From Bifidobacterium olomucense (GTDB lineage: Bacteria; Actinomycetota; Actinomycetes; Actinomycetales; Bifidobacteriaceae), in NCBI RefSeq assembly GCF_012932375.1, contig NZ_JAAIIG010000004.1, forward strand, positions 186,001 through 250,000: a DNA stretch of 64,000 nucleotides. Direction: 5' to 3'. The first letter of the stretch is position 1. Each line of letters begins with the position of its first letter. The notes below the pieces were generated by a model that saw only the letters and a program-made list of their open reading frames with translations, searched no databases and was not told the DNA's origin. The translations under genes and the position numbers were made by a program. Positions 48,622 to 57,305 of this stretch are shown here, one piece after another.

Positions 48622-50892
48622 CATTACGAAGACCACTCCCCTTCTCAGCGACCTCGGCGATCTCAGCGGCCCCGCGGCTTCCGTCTGCGTCAGTTATTCG
48701 CCGTCATCAGTGTGCTGGCCGTTATCGCGATCGCGGAATGCGTGATGTTCAATCTGCCGTTCTGGCGCACGCTGGGTGCCAGTACCGATACGAACGCCGT
48801 GCATAACACGCTGGGCACTGGGTTGTCTCGCACGAACGACGGCATGCTGGTGGTCACCGATCCCACTCATGCCTATCTTGAATTGACGGCAGACGGCACT
48901 TCAGGCTACCTGCGCGTGGACACCGCCAGTCAGGAGGCAATCGATAAGGCTTATCAGCGCGCCGACGCCAAGTCCAAAGCCAATGGCGACGAAGCTGCGT
49001 CAAGCCCACTGGGTGCCATTCATGTGCGCGTCGACGTGGCAGGCGCTACCGGACGGGCGACATCGTTAAGCCCGGGTAGCGAACGCAGTCATTATCTCAA
49101 GGCGGACGGCAAGGGCCGGGTGCGCGTCTGGATTCAGGAGGCCAAAGACTCCGTGGTGCCGATCGGTGACGTACGCGCCAATGTGCGCGTGCCGTTCGCC
49201 ATCAGTTGGGTGCGCATCGGCACCATGGCGCTGCTGGCACTGGCTTTGGCGCTGTGGCGGCCGGGCTCGCGACTGTGGCGCATGCCGTTCGATCCGGCGA
49301 GTGGCCGTCAGCGGCTTGCGTTCGCCGGTATTATGGCCATCCCGGTGGTGGTGCTTGGCGTTGCCATCGTGCAGCAGCTGGCATATGGAGCGGCACCGGT
49401 GTTCCATGTTGCCGGAGGATATACCTATGATTTCAACCAGTATGGGCATACGGCGGATTCACTGATCGCCGGCCGAACATGGTTGGATCTTCCGGTTCCC
49501 GACGCGTTGGCGGCTATTGCCGACCCGTATGATGTGACCACCCGTTCCAAGCTGCTGGCTCAGGGTGTGACGCCTCTGTACTGGGATTACGCCTACTATC
49601 AGGGTCACTGGTATTCGTATTTCGGCGTGCTTCCGGCAGTGGCGCTGTTCGTACCGTACAAGCTGCTCACCGGACAGACGCTGCCTACGGCTGCGGCGGA
49701 ACTGTTCCTCATGCTGCTGTTCATTATCTTCTTCACGTTGCTGGTGCTGCGTGTGATTCATCGTGTGATGCCGAAGACTTCTCTGGCGGCTGCCAGCCTG
49801 ATCACGCTGTCTTGCCTGTTGGGTTCGCAGCTGGGCTATATGCTGTACCGCACGAATTTCTACCAGGTGCCATTGGCTGCATCGTTGACGTTGACTTCAT
49901 TGGGTTTGTGGTTCTGGATGGGTGCCACCACCACGCACCGGCCGATATTGCCGAGCGACCGTTGGCAGGTCGGGAAAACCACGCCATTGTCGCTGCCGCG
50001 GCTGGCGCTTGGCGCATGGTGCATCGCCGCGAATTTCGGCTGCCGTCCTACGTTCACGCTTACCGCATTATTGGCATTCCCGATGTTCTGGCCGCAGATT
50101 CGAGCCATGATGTCAGAGCTGAAATCGTTGAAGACGAATCGCGTTGCATGGATGCGTATGTTGCATGCGCCTTTGGCCATGATCGTACCGGCGCTTGTGA
50201 TTGTGGTGCCGTTGATGCTGTGGAATCACGCCAGATTCGGTTCGTTGCTGAATTTCGGCAACGCCTACCAGTTCAGCATCGCCGATATGACCGAGTATGT
50301 GACGCCCACGGCAAGCGTGCCCGTCACCGCTTGGTATTACCTGTTCCTACCGATGCGGTTCACTGCGGCATTCCCGTGGGTGGCGGCCAGCGCCGCGCCG
50401 ATGCCGGAATGGAGCTACTACGAGGTGATGTCCGGCGGATTGTTCGTCACGATGCCATTGCTGGCGCTGTCGCTGATTCTGCCGTTCCTGCGCCGTTTGG
50501 AAATGCACGGCATGCGAGCCTTGTTGCTCTCCTGCCTTGGGCTGGCCGGCGTAATCATCGTGTTCAACAGCGCCGTGGGTGGTCTTGGCTGGCGGTATAC
50601 CGCGGACTTCGCCTATCTGCTGGCTTTGGCGTCGATCCCGGGACTGCTATGGTTGGTCAATGGCCGTGAGCCGAGTACGTCGCTGGCCGGCGCGAATGAT
50701 GCGGCTTCCGCAGACGGCTTCGCATATGTCACGCCGTGGCGTTGGCTGATGCGTTGGGTGATGCTGCTGTCGGTGCTGTTTATGATTGCGGTGAGTGTGC
50801 TCAGCTGCCTGATGCAAGGCCGCAGCGATGCGCTGATCAACAACAATCCCACGCTCTGGCATGAGTTGCAGGCGTGGTTCATGTTGCTGTAA
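48619..50892 (+). CDS. Polytopic membrane protein, GT-C-like
   Basis: The 757-residue integral membrane protein has one N-terminal helix (about 26-46), an extracytoplasmic domain to about 195, then some ten or more helices. The DFNQYGHTADSLIAGRTWLDLPVP segment followed by PLYWDYAYYQGHWYSYFGVLPA resembles lipid-linked sugar glycosyltransferases or mannosyltransferases of the GT-C fold, so a role in cell-envelope glycan synthesis is inferred. The start is GTG at 48619. The neighbouring ABC gene converges on it, with the hairpin at 50.92 kb between. Confidence 0.82.
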   Translation: MHYEDHSPSQRPRRSQRPRGFRLRQLFAVISVLAVIAIAECVMFNLPFWRTLGASTDTNAVHNTLGTGLSRTNDGMLVVTDPTHAYLELTADGTSGYLRVDTASQEAIDKAYQRADAKSKANGDEAASSPLGAIHVRVDVAGATGRATSLSPGSERSHYLKADGKGRVRVWIQEAKDSVVPIGDVRANVRVPFAISWVRIGTMALLALALALWRPGSRLWRMPFDPASGRQRLAFAGIMAIPVVVLGVAIVQQLAYGAAPVFHVAGGYTYDFNQYGHTADSLIAGRTWLDLPVPDALAAIADPYDVTTRSKLLAQGVTPLYWDYAYYQGHWYSYFGVLPAVALFVPYKLLTGQTLPTAAAELFLMLLFIIFFTLLVLRVIHRVMPKTSLAAASLITLSCLLGSQLGYMLYRTNFYQVPLAASLTLTSLGLWFWMGATTTHRPILPSDRWQVGKTTPLSLPRLALGAWCIAANFGCRPTFTLTALLAFPMFWPQIRAMMSELKSLKTNRVAWMRMLHAPLAMIVPALVIVVPLMLWNHARFGSLLNFGNAYQFSIADMTEYVTPTASVPVTAWYYLFLPMRFTAAFPWVAASAAPMPEWSYYEVMSGGLFVTMPLLALSLILPFLRRLEMHGMRALLLSCLGLAGVIIVFNSAVGGLGWRYTADFAYLLALASIPGLLWLVNGREPSTSLAGANDAASADGFAYVTPWRWLMRWVMLLSVLFMIAVSVLSCLMQGRSDALINNNPTLWHELQAWFMLL

Positions 50893-50917
50893 ACGCTGTC
50901 GTAATCGGCCGTGTTAC

Positions 50918-50942
50918 GTTCGGCTGTCGTAATCAGCCGAAC
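50918..50942. terminator. Hairpin between converging genes
   Basis: A perfect 9-bp stem (GTTCGGCTG with CAGCCGAAC) around TCGTAAT lies between the membrane-protein gene and the ABC ATPase gene. The T tracts are poor. Confidence 0.5.
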
Positions 50943-50947
50943 AATAC

Positions 50948-50977
50948 TTACTTTGCCGACGTTTACTTTGCCGACGT
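50948..50977. repeat. 15-bp tandem duplication over a stop codon
   Basis: TTACTTTGCCGACGT occurs twice in a row. The second copy holds the last four codons and stop of the ABC gene, and the first lies just after it. Confidence 0.7.
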
Positions 50978-51775
50978 TTCTGCCGACGACATCGCCACGT
51001 ACTTCCGACGAATCAAGTCCTCGTAATACGCCACGGCTTCGTCCGGAGTTCCGTCGAACACAATGCGATGGTCGTCAAGTACCAGCGTACGGTCGATGGC
51101 GTATTCGCTCCGGCGAATCATATCGGTATCGTGCGTGGCGAAAATCACCTGCTTGTCGTAACTGAACAACGCACGGGCCACATGCGCGGTACCGATTTCG
51201 TCCAAGCCTTTGCTTGGCTCATCGGCCACGATGGCGCTCGGGGCGAAGCTCAGCGCGGCGGCGATGGCCAGCAGATGACGTTTCTCGGAATCAAGTTCGC
51301 TAGCTTTGGCGCGGGCCACCTGAGCCAGGTCGAAATGCGCGAACAGGTTGCCGATGCGCGCGTGACGCTCCCCCTCGTCAATCTTATGTTTCTTCAACGC
51401 TTCGGCTACGGCTTCACTGATGTTCTCGGCGCGGTAGAAACTGTTCGGGATTTCCTCGCGTCGTACCTTGCCCACCAAATCATCGATACGCTTGGCATCT
51501 TTCTTGACGCCGGGGTCAAGCCGCTCCTCGCCGCCGGAAATAACTACCGTACCCGCAGTGGCTTTCAGCGAGCCGTCCAAAAGGCCGAGCAGCGTGGATT
51601 TGCCGGCTCCGTTAAGACCGATGATGGCCACGCGTCGCTCGGTGATGGTCAATGATGTGGGCGCGAGACCTACATGCCCGTCATCATAGGTGTGTCCTGC
51701 CTGGTCGAGCGTGAAGGCCAAGGATGCTGGACGTGGCAGCTCTTTGGACTTGAAGAAGAATCCCATGCGGCCCAT
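50963..51775 (-). CDS. Stand-alone ABC ATPase, CbiO/BioM-like
   Basis: This 270-residue ABC ATP-binding protein has Walker A IIGLNGAGKST, Q-loop region, Walker B APSAIVADEP and H-loop VIFATHD. The signature is degenerate (SELDSEKRHLLAIA in place of LSGGQ). It resembles energy-coupling-factor ATPases that pair with cobalt, biotin or vitamin transporters, but no membrane partner is adjacent. ATG 51775 has GGGGAT upstream; a start at 51811 would overlap the aminotransferase gene. The partner and substrate are unknown. Confidence 0.85.
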   Translation of the reverse strand: MGRMGFFFKSKELPRPASLAFTLDQAGHTYDDGHVGLAPTSLTITERRVAIIGLNGAGKSTLLGLLDGSLKATAGTVVISGGEERLDPGVKKDAKRIDDLVGKVRREEIPNSFYRAENISEAVAEALKKHKIDEGERHARIGNLFAHFDLAQVARAKASELDSEKRHLLAIAAALSFAPSAIVADEPSKGLDEIGTAHVARALFSYDKQVIFATHDTDMIRRSEYAIDRTLVLDDHRIVFDGTPDEAVAYYEDLIRRKYVAMSSAETSAK

Positions 51776-51803
51776 TGTATCCCCGCATCCCCGCACGCTT
51801 TTC

Positions 51804-52976
51804 CTAAACACCTAACTGTGCGGCGACTTCCTCCAGAACCGCCCTCACATTATGCTCGAATTCCTCCGGTTCAGGCAGCAGGGAGATCGCCAAATAGCCG
51901 TTGGCGTTCATATCGAAGAAGTAGCCGGGCTGGCCGCTGATCCGATGGTGCTCGATAAGGCCCAAGACCAGCTCGTTTTCGTCAATGACCGACGGCACAC
52001 GAAGCAGCACGTTCCAGCCGCCTTCCGCACGCAGTACACTCACCAGACCGTTGGGGTCGGCGGCAAGCAGCTCATGCAGTCGGGCAAGATTGCCACGAAC
52101 GCGTGCGGCGGTACGCGCGGTCTGACCGGGTGCCGCCGCCAGCAGATCGGGAATCATCGCGGCGATGATGTCGCTCATCGGTAGATAGTCGTCGGCGATA
52201 ACATCCAGCCGGCGTTTCGCCGCAGCCATATCCTCGTCCGGACCGGATACCTGAATCCAGCCGACCTTGGCGTGCGGTGCGGCGAGCATTTTGGAGAACC
52301 CGTCCAGCGCGAAGGTGAGTACACCTTGTTCGCCGGCGAGCCGCGCGTTGCCGGGGAACGGCTCGAGACCGTAGTCGTAAAACACTTCGTCCGCGATCAG
52401 GGCGATGCCGTGGTCTTGGCACAGACGCACCAGAGCCTCGCGTTCGGAAGGTTTGACATATGAGCCGGACGGATTGTTGGGATTGATCACTATCAGGGCG
52501 CGGATTCGCGCACCTTCCGCACCGTTCAACAGGGCGGCGATGGCGGCGGTGTCGATGAACCAGGAACCATCGAACTGAAGCTGGTATTCGAGCGTTTCCA
52601 CGCCTTCAAGCCGTGCGATGGATTCGATCAGCGGGTACCCCGGTTTGGGTGCCAGCACGGCGTCGCCGGGGTCGCACAGCAGTTTGATCAGCCAAGAGTA
52701 GGCCTCGGATGTGGAGCTCAGCAGATACAGGTCGTCTGCATCGATTGTGTGGGCTTGCGTGCTGAGGAATGCGGACAAAGCCTTACGCGCATCGCGAGGC
52801 CCGCGCGGGTCGGCGGTGTAGATGCTCGGCACCAGAGCCGGAGCCAAACCGTGACGCGTAGGGTTGGAATCATTGAGTTTGCCAAGTGCGATGCCGTCCG
52901 CCTTGGCCTGCGCTTCGGCTGCGGCGATGGGATTCGGGGCGCTGATGTCAACGCGGGAGGAAAAATGCACGGTCAT
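51804..52976 (-). CDS. Class I/II PLP aminotransferase
   Basis: This fold-type I PLP enzyme of 390 residues has NPNNPSG (165-171), DEVFYDYGL (196-204) and the Schiff-base lysine K229 in DGFSKMLAAPHAKVGW. It groups with aspartate/alanine/aromatic aminotransferases; the amino acid substrate cannot be fixed. ATG 52976 is used because GGAGGATT precedes it; the open frame runs further upstream without start signals. A pair of palindromes about 60 bp upstream may be an operator. Confidence 0.9.
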   Translation of the reverse strand: MTVHFSSRVDISAPNPIAAAEAQAKADGIALGKLNDSNPTRHGLAPALVPSIYTADPRGPRDARKALSAFLSTQAHTIDADDLYLLSSTSEAYSWLIKLLCDPGDAVLAPKPGYPLIESIARLEGVETLEYQLQFDGSWFIDTAAIAALLNGAEGARIRALIVINPNNPSGSYVKPSEREALVRLCQDHGIALIADEVFYDYGLEPFPGNARLAGEQGVLTFALDGFSKMLAAPHAKVGWIQVSGPDEDMAAAKRRLDVIADDYLPMSDIIAAMIPDLLAAAPGQTARTAARVRGNLARLHELLAADPNGLVSVLRAEGGWNVLLRVPSVIDENELVLGLIEHHRISGQPGYFFDMNANGYLAISLLPEPEEFEHNVRAVLEEVAAQLGV

Positions 52977-53029
52977 AATCCTCCACGATAGAACCTGCCA
53001 TTCCCGGCCGGCATGTTCGGGATTTCGTC

Positions 53030-53058
53030 CATACGGATATTCATATCCATATGCATAT
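53030..53058 (-). promoter_or_regulatory. Tandem palindromes upstream of the aminotransferase gene
   Basis: GGATATTCATATCC (53035-53048) and ATATGCATAT (53049-53058) adjoin each other. The preceding CATACGGATAT recurs before argC. This could be an operator, but the regulator is unknown. Confidence 0.4.
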
Positions 53059-53144
53059 CGAGCTAGGGCAACAACGCCAGCTTCCCGGCAATACTCCCTA
53101 TGAGCGGCATCGGCATCCATCAACGACATGCGCAGCACAAGCAA

Positions 53145-53174
53145 GAGGCTCCCCTTGACGTCAAAGGGAGCCTC
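53145..53174 (-). terminator. Terminator hairpin after ppgK
   Basis: GAGGCTCCC and GGGAGCCTC pair, with CTTGCTTGTG following on the minus strand, about 65 bp after the ppgK stop. Confidence 0.65.
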
Positions 53175-53240
53175 GATAAGCAATGTGCTCAGTACACTTA
53201 GCACAGCTGTGTCAGCGGAGCCTCAATATTATTGCCGCGA

Positions 53241-54008
53241 TCACTGCTGCTTGGTGCTGGCGTAGTAGGCGGCACCGACGATGCCAGCCTGATTACGCAG
53301 CGTTGCCGGCACGATCGGCGTCTTGATGTCCACGTACGGCAGGAACTTCTCGCTCATACGGCTCACGCCGCCGCCGACCGTGAACAGATCCGGGTTGAAG
53401 TACTTCTCCATCAGACCGTAGTACTTGGTCAGGCGCTTGGCCCATTTCTTGTAACCCAGCTCCTTCTGCTCGCGGATGGCGGAAGAAGCGTACTTTTCGG
53501 CATCCAGATGCTTCTCGTCGAGAATGATGTGGCCGAGCTCGGTGTTCGGAATCAGCACGCCGTCATAGATCAGCGCGGTACCGATGCCGGTGCCTAGTGT
53601 AGTGGCGATGACCAGACCCTTCTGCCCCTTGGCGGCACCGTACTGCACTTCGGCAAGGCCTGCGGCATCGGCGTCATTGACCACCACGACAGGACGGCCG
53701 CATGCTTCGGAGAATACTTCGGTAACGTCCACGCCAATCCAGGACTGGTCAAGGTTGGCCATGAAGTCAAGCTTCTGACCGGGCTTGATCGGAGCCGGGA
53801 AAGCGATGCCCACCGGCGCGGATTCCGGCACTTCGAAGTGGTCGAGCTGCTGCTTGACCACAGCTGCCACGGCCTGCGGGGTGGACACCTCCGGAGTCAG
53901 AATCTTCAAGCGAGGTGCGGCGAAATCGCCCTTGACCAGGTCGACCGGTGCGGCCTTAATGCCGGAGCCGCCGATATCCACGCCAAAAGCCTGAGCAGTT
54001 TCAATCAT
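53241..54008 (-). CDS. ppgK: Polyphosphate glucokinase
   Basis: This ROK-family kinase of 255 residues phosphorylates glucose using polyphosphate or ATP, as in other actinobacteria. The phosphate motif FGVDIGGSGIKA lies at about 8-19. The family features are NDADAAGLAE, TLGTGIGTALIYDG and ELGHIILDEKHLDAEKYAS, the last typical of the polyphosphate enzymes. ATG 54008 has AGGAAAGG upstream; an in-frame TTG 21 bases earlier is less likely. It feeds glucose 6-phosphate to the fructose-6-phosphate shunt. Donor preference cannot be read from the sequence. Confidence 0.93.
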   Translation of the reverse strand: MIETAQAFGVDIGGSGIKAAPVDLVKGDFAAPRLKILTPEVSTPQAVAAVVKQQLDHFEVPESAPVGIAFPAPIKPGQKLDFMANLDQSWIGVDVTEVFSEACGRPVVVVNDADAAGLAEVQYGAAKGQKGLVIATTLGTGIGTALIYDGVLIPNTELGHIILDEKHLDAEKYASSAIREQKELGYKKWAKRLTKYYGLMEKYFNPDLFTVGGGVSRMSEKFLPYVDIKTPIVPATLRNQAGIVGAAYYASTKQQ

Positions 54009-54252
54009 CGTTGACCTTTCCTTTCCCAACTTATTGAAGGATTAACTGGTGACCCCTAGTGTAACGCCGTGCAGCAGGTGACACCAAAGTACGAGCCCAC
54101 ATGTTGCAACCGTGTGCAAACAGCCGTAAGCGGCCCCTATGCAAAAAGCCATATGAACATGGCCGGGACGTGCGACAATTGCGACAGAACGCGCGAGGTG
54201 CGAATCGCGCGGCATACCGGCTAAATTGCTTCGTTGCGCGATAATAAGAGCC

Positions 54253-55038
54253 ATGACAGAACATACACAACTCATTGATGCAATCAACATCCGTACCGCC
54301 ATACGCGCCTACGACAACGAGCCAATCGACGACGATACGGCCCGTCAGCTGGAGATGACACTCCAGCCGTTGAATCTGATCGCCGATCTCAATATCCAGT
54401 TGGTGCGAGATCAGCCGAAGGTGTTCGCCGAGGCCAACGCCTCCGGTCATCTGACGAATGCGGCGAATTATCTGGCCATCGTCGGCCCGAAAAACGATGA
54501 CGAGGCCAAGGAGCGTGCCGGCTTCTATGCTGAACGTGCGGTATTGGCCGCCACGCTGCGCGGCTTGGGCACGCTATGGGTGGCCGGTTCCTGGGATCGC
54601 GCCGAAGCCGCCCGCCACTGCCGCGTGACCGGCGCTCAGGAGCTGTATCTTGGCGTGGTCGTCGGACACCCGAAGAACCATCTGGAGTATCAGGCCAAAT
54701 CGTACGAGGAGCTTGTCGAAGCGCAGCGTACGCATCGGGCCACCAAGACGTTCGAACAGTTCACCGCCGGCATGCAGCAGGATGAGCGCGATGCCGTTCC
54801 GGCCTGGTTCAAGTCAGGCGTCGAGGCTGCGATGAAGGCACCGAGCGCCATGAATCGCCAGCCGGTGCTCTTCACGTACAACGCGGCGGATGACACCGCA
54901 GCCGCGCATATCGACCCCGCCGCAGGCGATGAGCACTGGGCGCTTAACGATCTGGGCATCGCCAAACTGCATTTCCAGATCGGTGCCGGTCAAGGCCAGT
55001 GGGCCTGGGGTGACGGCGGCCTGTTCATCCACAAGTAA
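54253..55038 (+). CDS. Nitroreductase-family protein
   Basis: The 261-residue product belongs to the putative TM1586-type nitroreductase group, FMN-dependent in related proteins. It has MTEHTQLIDAINIRTAIRAYDNEPIDDD at the N terminus and the late segment AMKAPSAMNRQPVLF, typical of these flavoenzymes. ATG 54253 has only a weak AAGAG; GATAAT (54240-54245) ends eight bases before it, so it may be leaderless. It is divergent from ppgK. The physiological substrate is unknown. Confidence 0.87.
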   Translation: MTEHTQLIDAINIRTAIRAYDNEPIDDDTARQLEMTLQPLNLIADLNIQLVRDQPKVFAEANASGHLTNAANYLAIVGPKNDDEAKERAGFYAERAVLAATLRGLGTLWVAGSWDRAEAARHCRVTGAQELYLGVVVGHPKNHLEYQAKSYEELVEAQRTHRATKTFEQFTAGMQQDERDAVPAWFKSGVEAAMKAPSAMNRQPVLFTYNAADDTAAAHIDPAAGDEHWALNDLGIAKLHFQIGAGQGQWAWGDGGLFIHK

Positions 55039-55059
55039 CGGTTACCACTCAGCAACATT

Positions 55060-55281
55060 TTTCGCGAATATGTACCACTGACCAACACTGAGTGGTACAT
55101 ATTCGCGAAAGGTGGATATCACCTTTGAGAGATAGGCGAAGCGATAGGTGTCCCTTTGGGATAGGTGTCCCTCTTTGGGATAGGTGTTCGTTTGGGAAGC
55201 GATAGATATTCCCTTTGAATATGTATCGCTTCCTTCGCGAATATGTACCACTGACCGTTGCTGAGTGGTACATATTCGCGA
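55060..55281. repeat. Intergenic element with paired GCGAATATG palindromes
   Basis: The 222-bp element lies between converging nitroreductase and glycosyltransferase genes. The first palindrome has 20-base arms (TTCGCGAATATGTACCACT core, 55060-55079 and 55091-55110) around an 11-base loop. The second, at 55234-55281, has the same arms with a one-base difference. Between them lie about three copies of a GGGATAGGTGTCCCTTT-like repeat (55142-55195) and a hairpin, GGAAGCGATA with TATCGCTTCC (55195-55233). Short open frames inside it are the repeats themselves. I do not know the element; it looks mobile or regulatory. Confidence 0.85.
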
Positions 55282-55341
55282 GAGGAGGGGGTGGGCGACG
55301 TTTGGGGATTCCGCTACTTGGGATGCCGCCGCCCGGGGACG

Positions 55342-56355
55342 TTATTGGAGCGGCGGCATGGGCTTCCAGCTGGGATCATGCATCAGCTTGCGCGAATCCC
55401 ACCAGCCCTTGACGATTTTGACCACGCCGGTGCGCACATGCTCGCGGTCCACCATCACCAGTCGAATCAGCTCCTTGGCGGCCGTCAGCGCGGTGCCGAG
55501 CGCGAACAACGCGGGGCGGAAATCGCCGTATGTCATGAAGTAACGGGCCATGTAGCCGCGGTTACGCATGATGTGGTAACGGTTCATATCCGACGTGGAG
55601 TTGAGCTGACGTACACCGGCGATGTCCCAGTTGCCGATCTCGCGGGTGCGGCGCAGAATCACGTCCGGCACCACGATCGGGTTGGTGACCTTGCTGGCGC
55701 GGTAGCCGTAGATCGTGTCATCCCAGTAGATGAAGAAGCGCGGATCGGGCAGACCGATCTCCTTGACCACGCGACGGCTGAACAGACCGCCCTCGAAGCA
55801 CAGGGTATCCATCACACGGTATCCGGCAGGACCGAACGCAGCCGGGGCGATCGGGTTCGGAATGCCCAGCGGCACGATGAAGTCGTACTGCCAGTAGAAC
55901 GGACCGCCGTCATAGTCGAATCGGGAGCCTTGAATCACCTCATGGCGCGGCGTCCACTTGGCGAGCTTGCCGATGGCGTCCGGCAACACGGCCACATCGT
56001 CGTCCATCACCCAGAACCATTGGGCGCCAAGCTCGTAGGCCTTGGCCACGCCTGCGGAGAAACCGCCGGCACCGCCCAGATTCTCGGTCTGCGGCGCGTA
56101 TACCACACGGCGCTCGTTACCGGACTGGTCGGCCACGGTAGTGCCCCACTGGGCGGTCACCTTGCCGGCGAATCCGGCGACCATCTCAGCGGTCTCGGCA
56201 GAGTTCTCGTTGTCCACGATGACGATGCGCCATGGAGCCTGTTCCAGCGCCAGAATCGAATCGAACAACACTTCCAGCAACTGCTGGCGTTTGAATGTGG
56301 TGACGATCAGGGCAAGCTTCTCAATGCTGTGCTGTACGGCGTGCTTTTCACTCAT
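55342..56355 (-). CDS. Family 2 glycosyltransferase, GlfT1-like
   Basis: This inverting GT-A fold glycosyltransferase of 337 residues has the nucleotide-binding opening LALIVTTFKRQQLLEVL. The metal-binding DDD is at about 118-120 (WFWVMDDDVAVLPD), with the acceptor-site segment NLGGAGGFSAGV before it and YDDTIYGYRA-type FIYWDDTIYGYR after. It resembles galactofuranosyl- and rhamnosyltransferases of envelope polysaccharide synthesis. ATG 56355 and 56364 are both possible with weak ribosome sites. The donor sugar is unknown. It stands alone, converging with the nitroreductase gene. Confidence 0.87.
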   Translation of the reverse strand: MSEKHAVQHSIEKLALIVTTFKRQQLLEVLFDSILALEQAPWRIVIVDNENSAETAEMVAGFAGKVTAQWGTTVADQSGNERRVVYAPQTENLGGAGGFSAGVAKAYELGAQWFWVMDDDVAVLPDAIGKLAKWTPRHEVIQGSRFDYDGGPFYWQYDFIVPLGIPNPIAPAAFGPAGYRVMDTLCFEGGLFSRRVVKEIGLPDPRFFIYWDDTIYGYRASKVTNPIVVPDVILRRTREIGNWDIAGVRQLNSTSDMNRYHIMRNRGYMARYFMTYGDFRPALFALGTALTAAKELIRLVMVDREHVRTGVVKIVKGWWDSRKLMHDPSWKPMPPLQ

Positions 56356-56406
56356 GGGTTCCATTCTAGGCACAGCCTATGCACAGCTGCGCCATGATTC
56401 GTGAAG

Positions 56407-57173
56407 TCAGTTCGAACGGCGACGTTTCAGGTCGAAGATGATCACCGCCGCCACCGTCGTACCGATGCCGAACAGGGCCAATGCGCTGATGGCGGCACCG
56501 GTGTTGGCCGGAACGGTCGGCTTTCTTGGCTGGGTGGGAGTGCTCGGCTTGTTGGGTTCGGGATTCGGGTTGGGCGTCGGTGGTGTGACGGTGCCGTTGT
56601 CGCTGAACTTCGGTTCCGCGGTAACCGCGAACGTTGGCGTGCCATCGCCGGTTTCCGGCACGGAAATCAGGAACGGGTCGCATCCGTATCGTTGATTCGA
56701 TTCGGCGGCATTGGCGCGGGAGATCAGATACAGTCCCGCGTCCAGATTGAAGAATGTGGTGCGTCCGGTGGCGTCGGTGACGCCGGTCGCACTGTACAGC
56801 TGGTGTTCGGTGGCGTAGGTACCGATGCGCTTGGCTGCAGCGTTCAGCTCGGACGAGGTAAGCGTACCCCAGTCTTCATCAAACCGTTCGAAAGCACTCA
56901 ACGTGTGGAAAGAGCGGACGGCCCGTCGCTGTCCAGCTCAGCGGAGGCGATACGAACGATGGCATAGGTGTCGCCGGCAAGTGCGGTCTGGTCTGCGGTA
57001 TCGCGATTCCATTGCGCATCGATGGTGATGCTGCCGACGGCTGCGGCTTGCGCGGTGTGGACCGGCGCGATAACCAAGGCGAACGCCATCGCACATATCG
57101 ATGCGATAAGCGCAAAGAGCATGCCGTTGCGGCGCACTGCGATGCCTCGTTGCACATGATGTGTGTCTGCCAT
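56407..57173 (-). pseudogene. Minor pilin broken by a one-base frameshift
   Basis: ATG 57173 follows AAGGAG and opens a signal peptide (FALIASICAMAFALVIAPVHTAQAAA). The start of a pilin domain with TYAIVRIASAELDSDG then runs into TGA at 56898. In another phase, FERFDEDWGTLTSSELNA continues through the pilin domain to the sorting signal VPANTG, a hydrophobic helix and KRRR at 56407. Adding one C to the run at 56922-56924 restores one frame (DGAVRSFHTLSAFERF), giving a FimB-like minor pilin of about 255 residues. It follows srtC in the pilus locus. It is either a true mutation, a phase-variable site or a sequence error. Confidence 0.85.
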
Positions 57174-57239
57174 ATCTGGCTTCTCCTTCCGCTTCTGACA
57201 TTCGGTTCGTACAAAGAAATGTAATGGTAACGGCTTCGA

Positions 57240-57246
57240 CCCCCCC
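57240..57246 (-). repeat. G7 tract upstream of the minor pilin
   Basis: Seven consecutive G on the minus strand lie between srtC and the minor-pilin start. Such tracts are prone to slippage, and poly-G tracts near pilin genes have been proposed as phase-variation sites in bifidobacteria. Confidence 0.6.
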
Positions 57247-57305
57247 TGCTGCGGGAAGCATTCATCATCGGTTGGGCACTGGTGGAATCGGCGGGTGACG
57301 TTCAC

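Noticed and set aside
50898..50940. Direct repeat GCTGTCGTAATC as an attachment site
   Set aside because: The copies are only 26 bp apart, with no integrase or tRNA near; the second copy is part of a hairpin.
55042..55273. Short open frames inside the palindromic element
   Set aside because: They are translations of the repeats; no start signal.
57174..57305. Earlier GTG start for the minor pilin, through the G7 tract
   Set aside because: The added residues are not signal-peptide-like, and ATG 57173 has AAGGAG.
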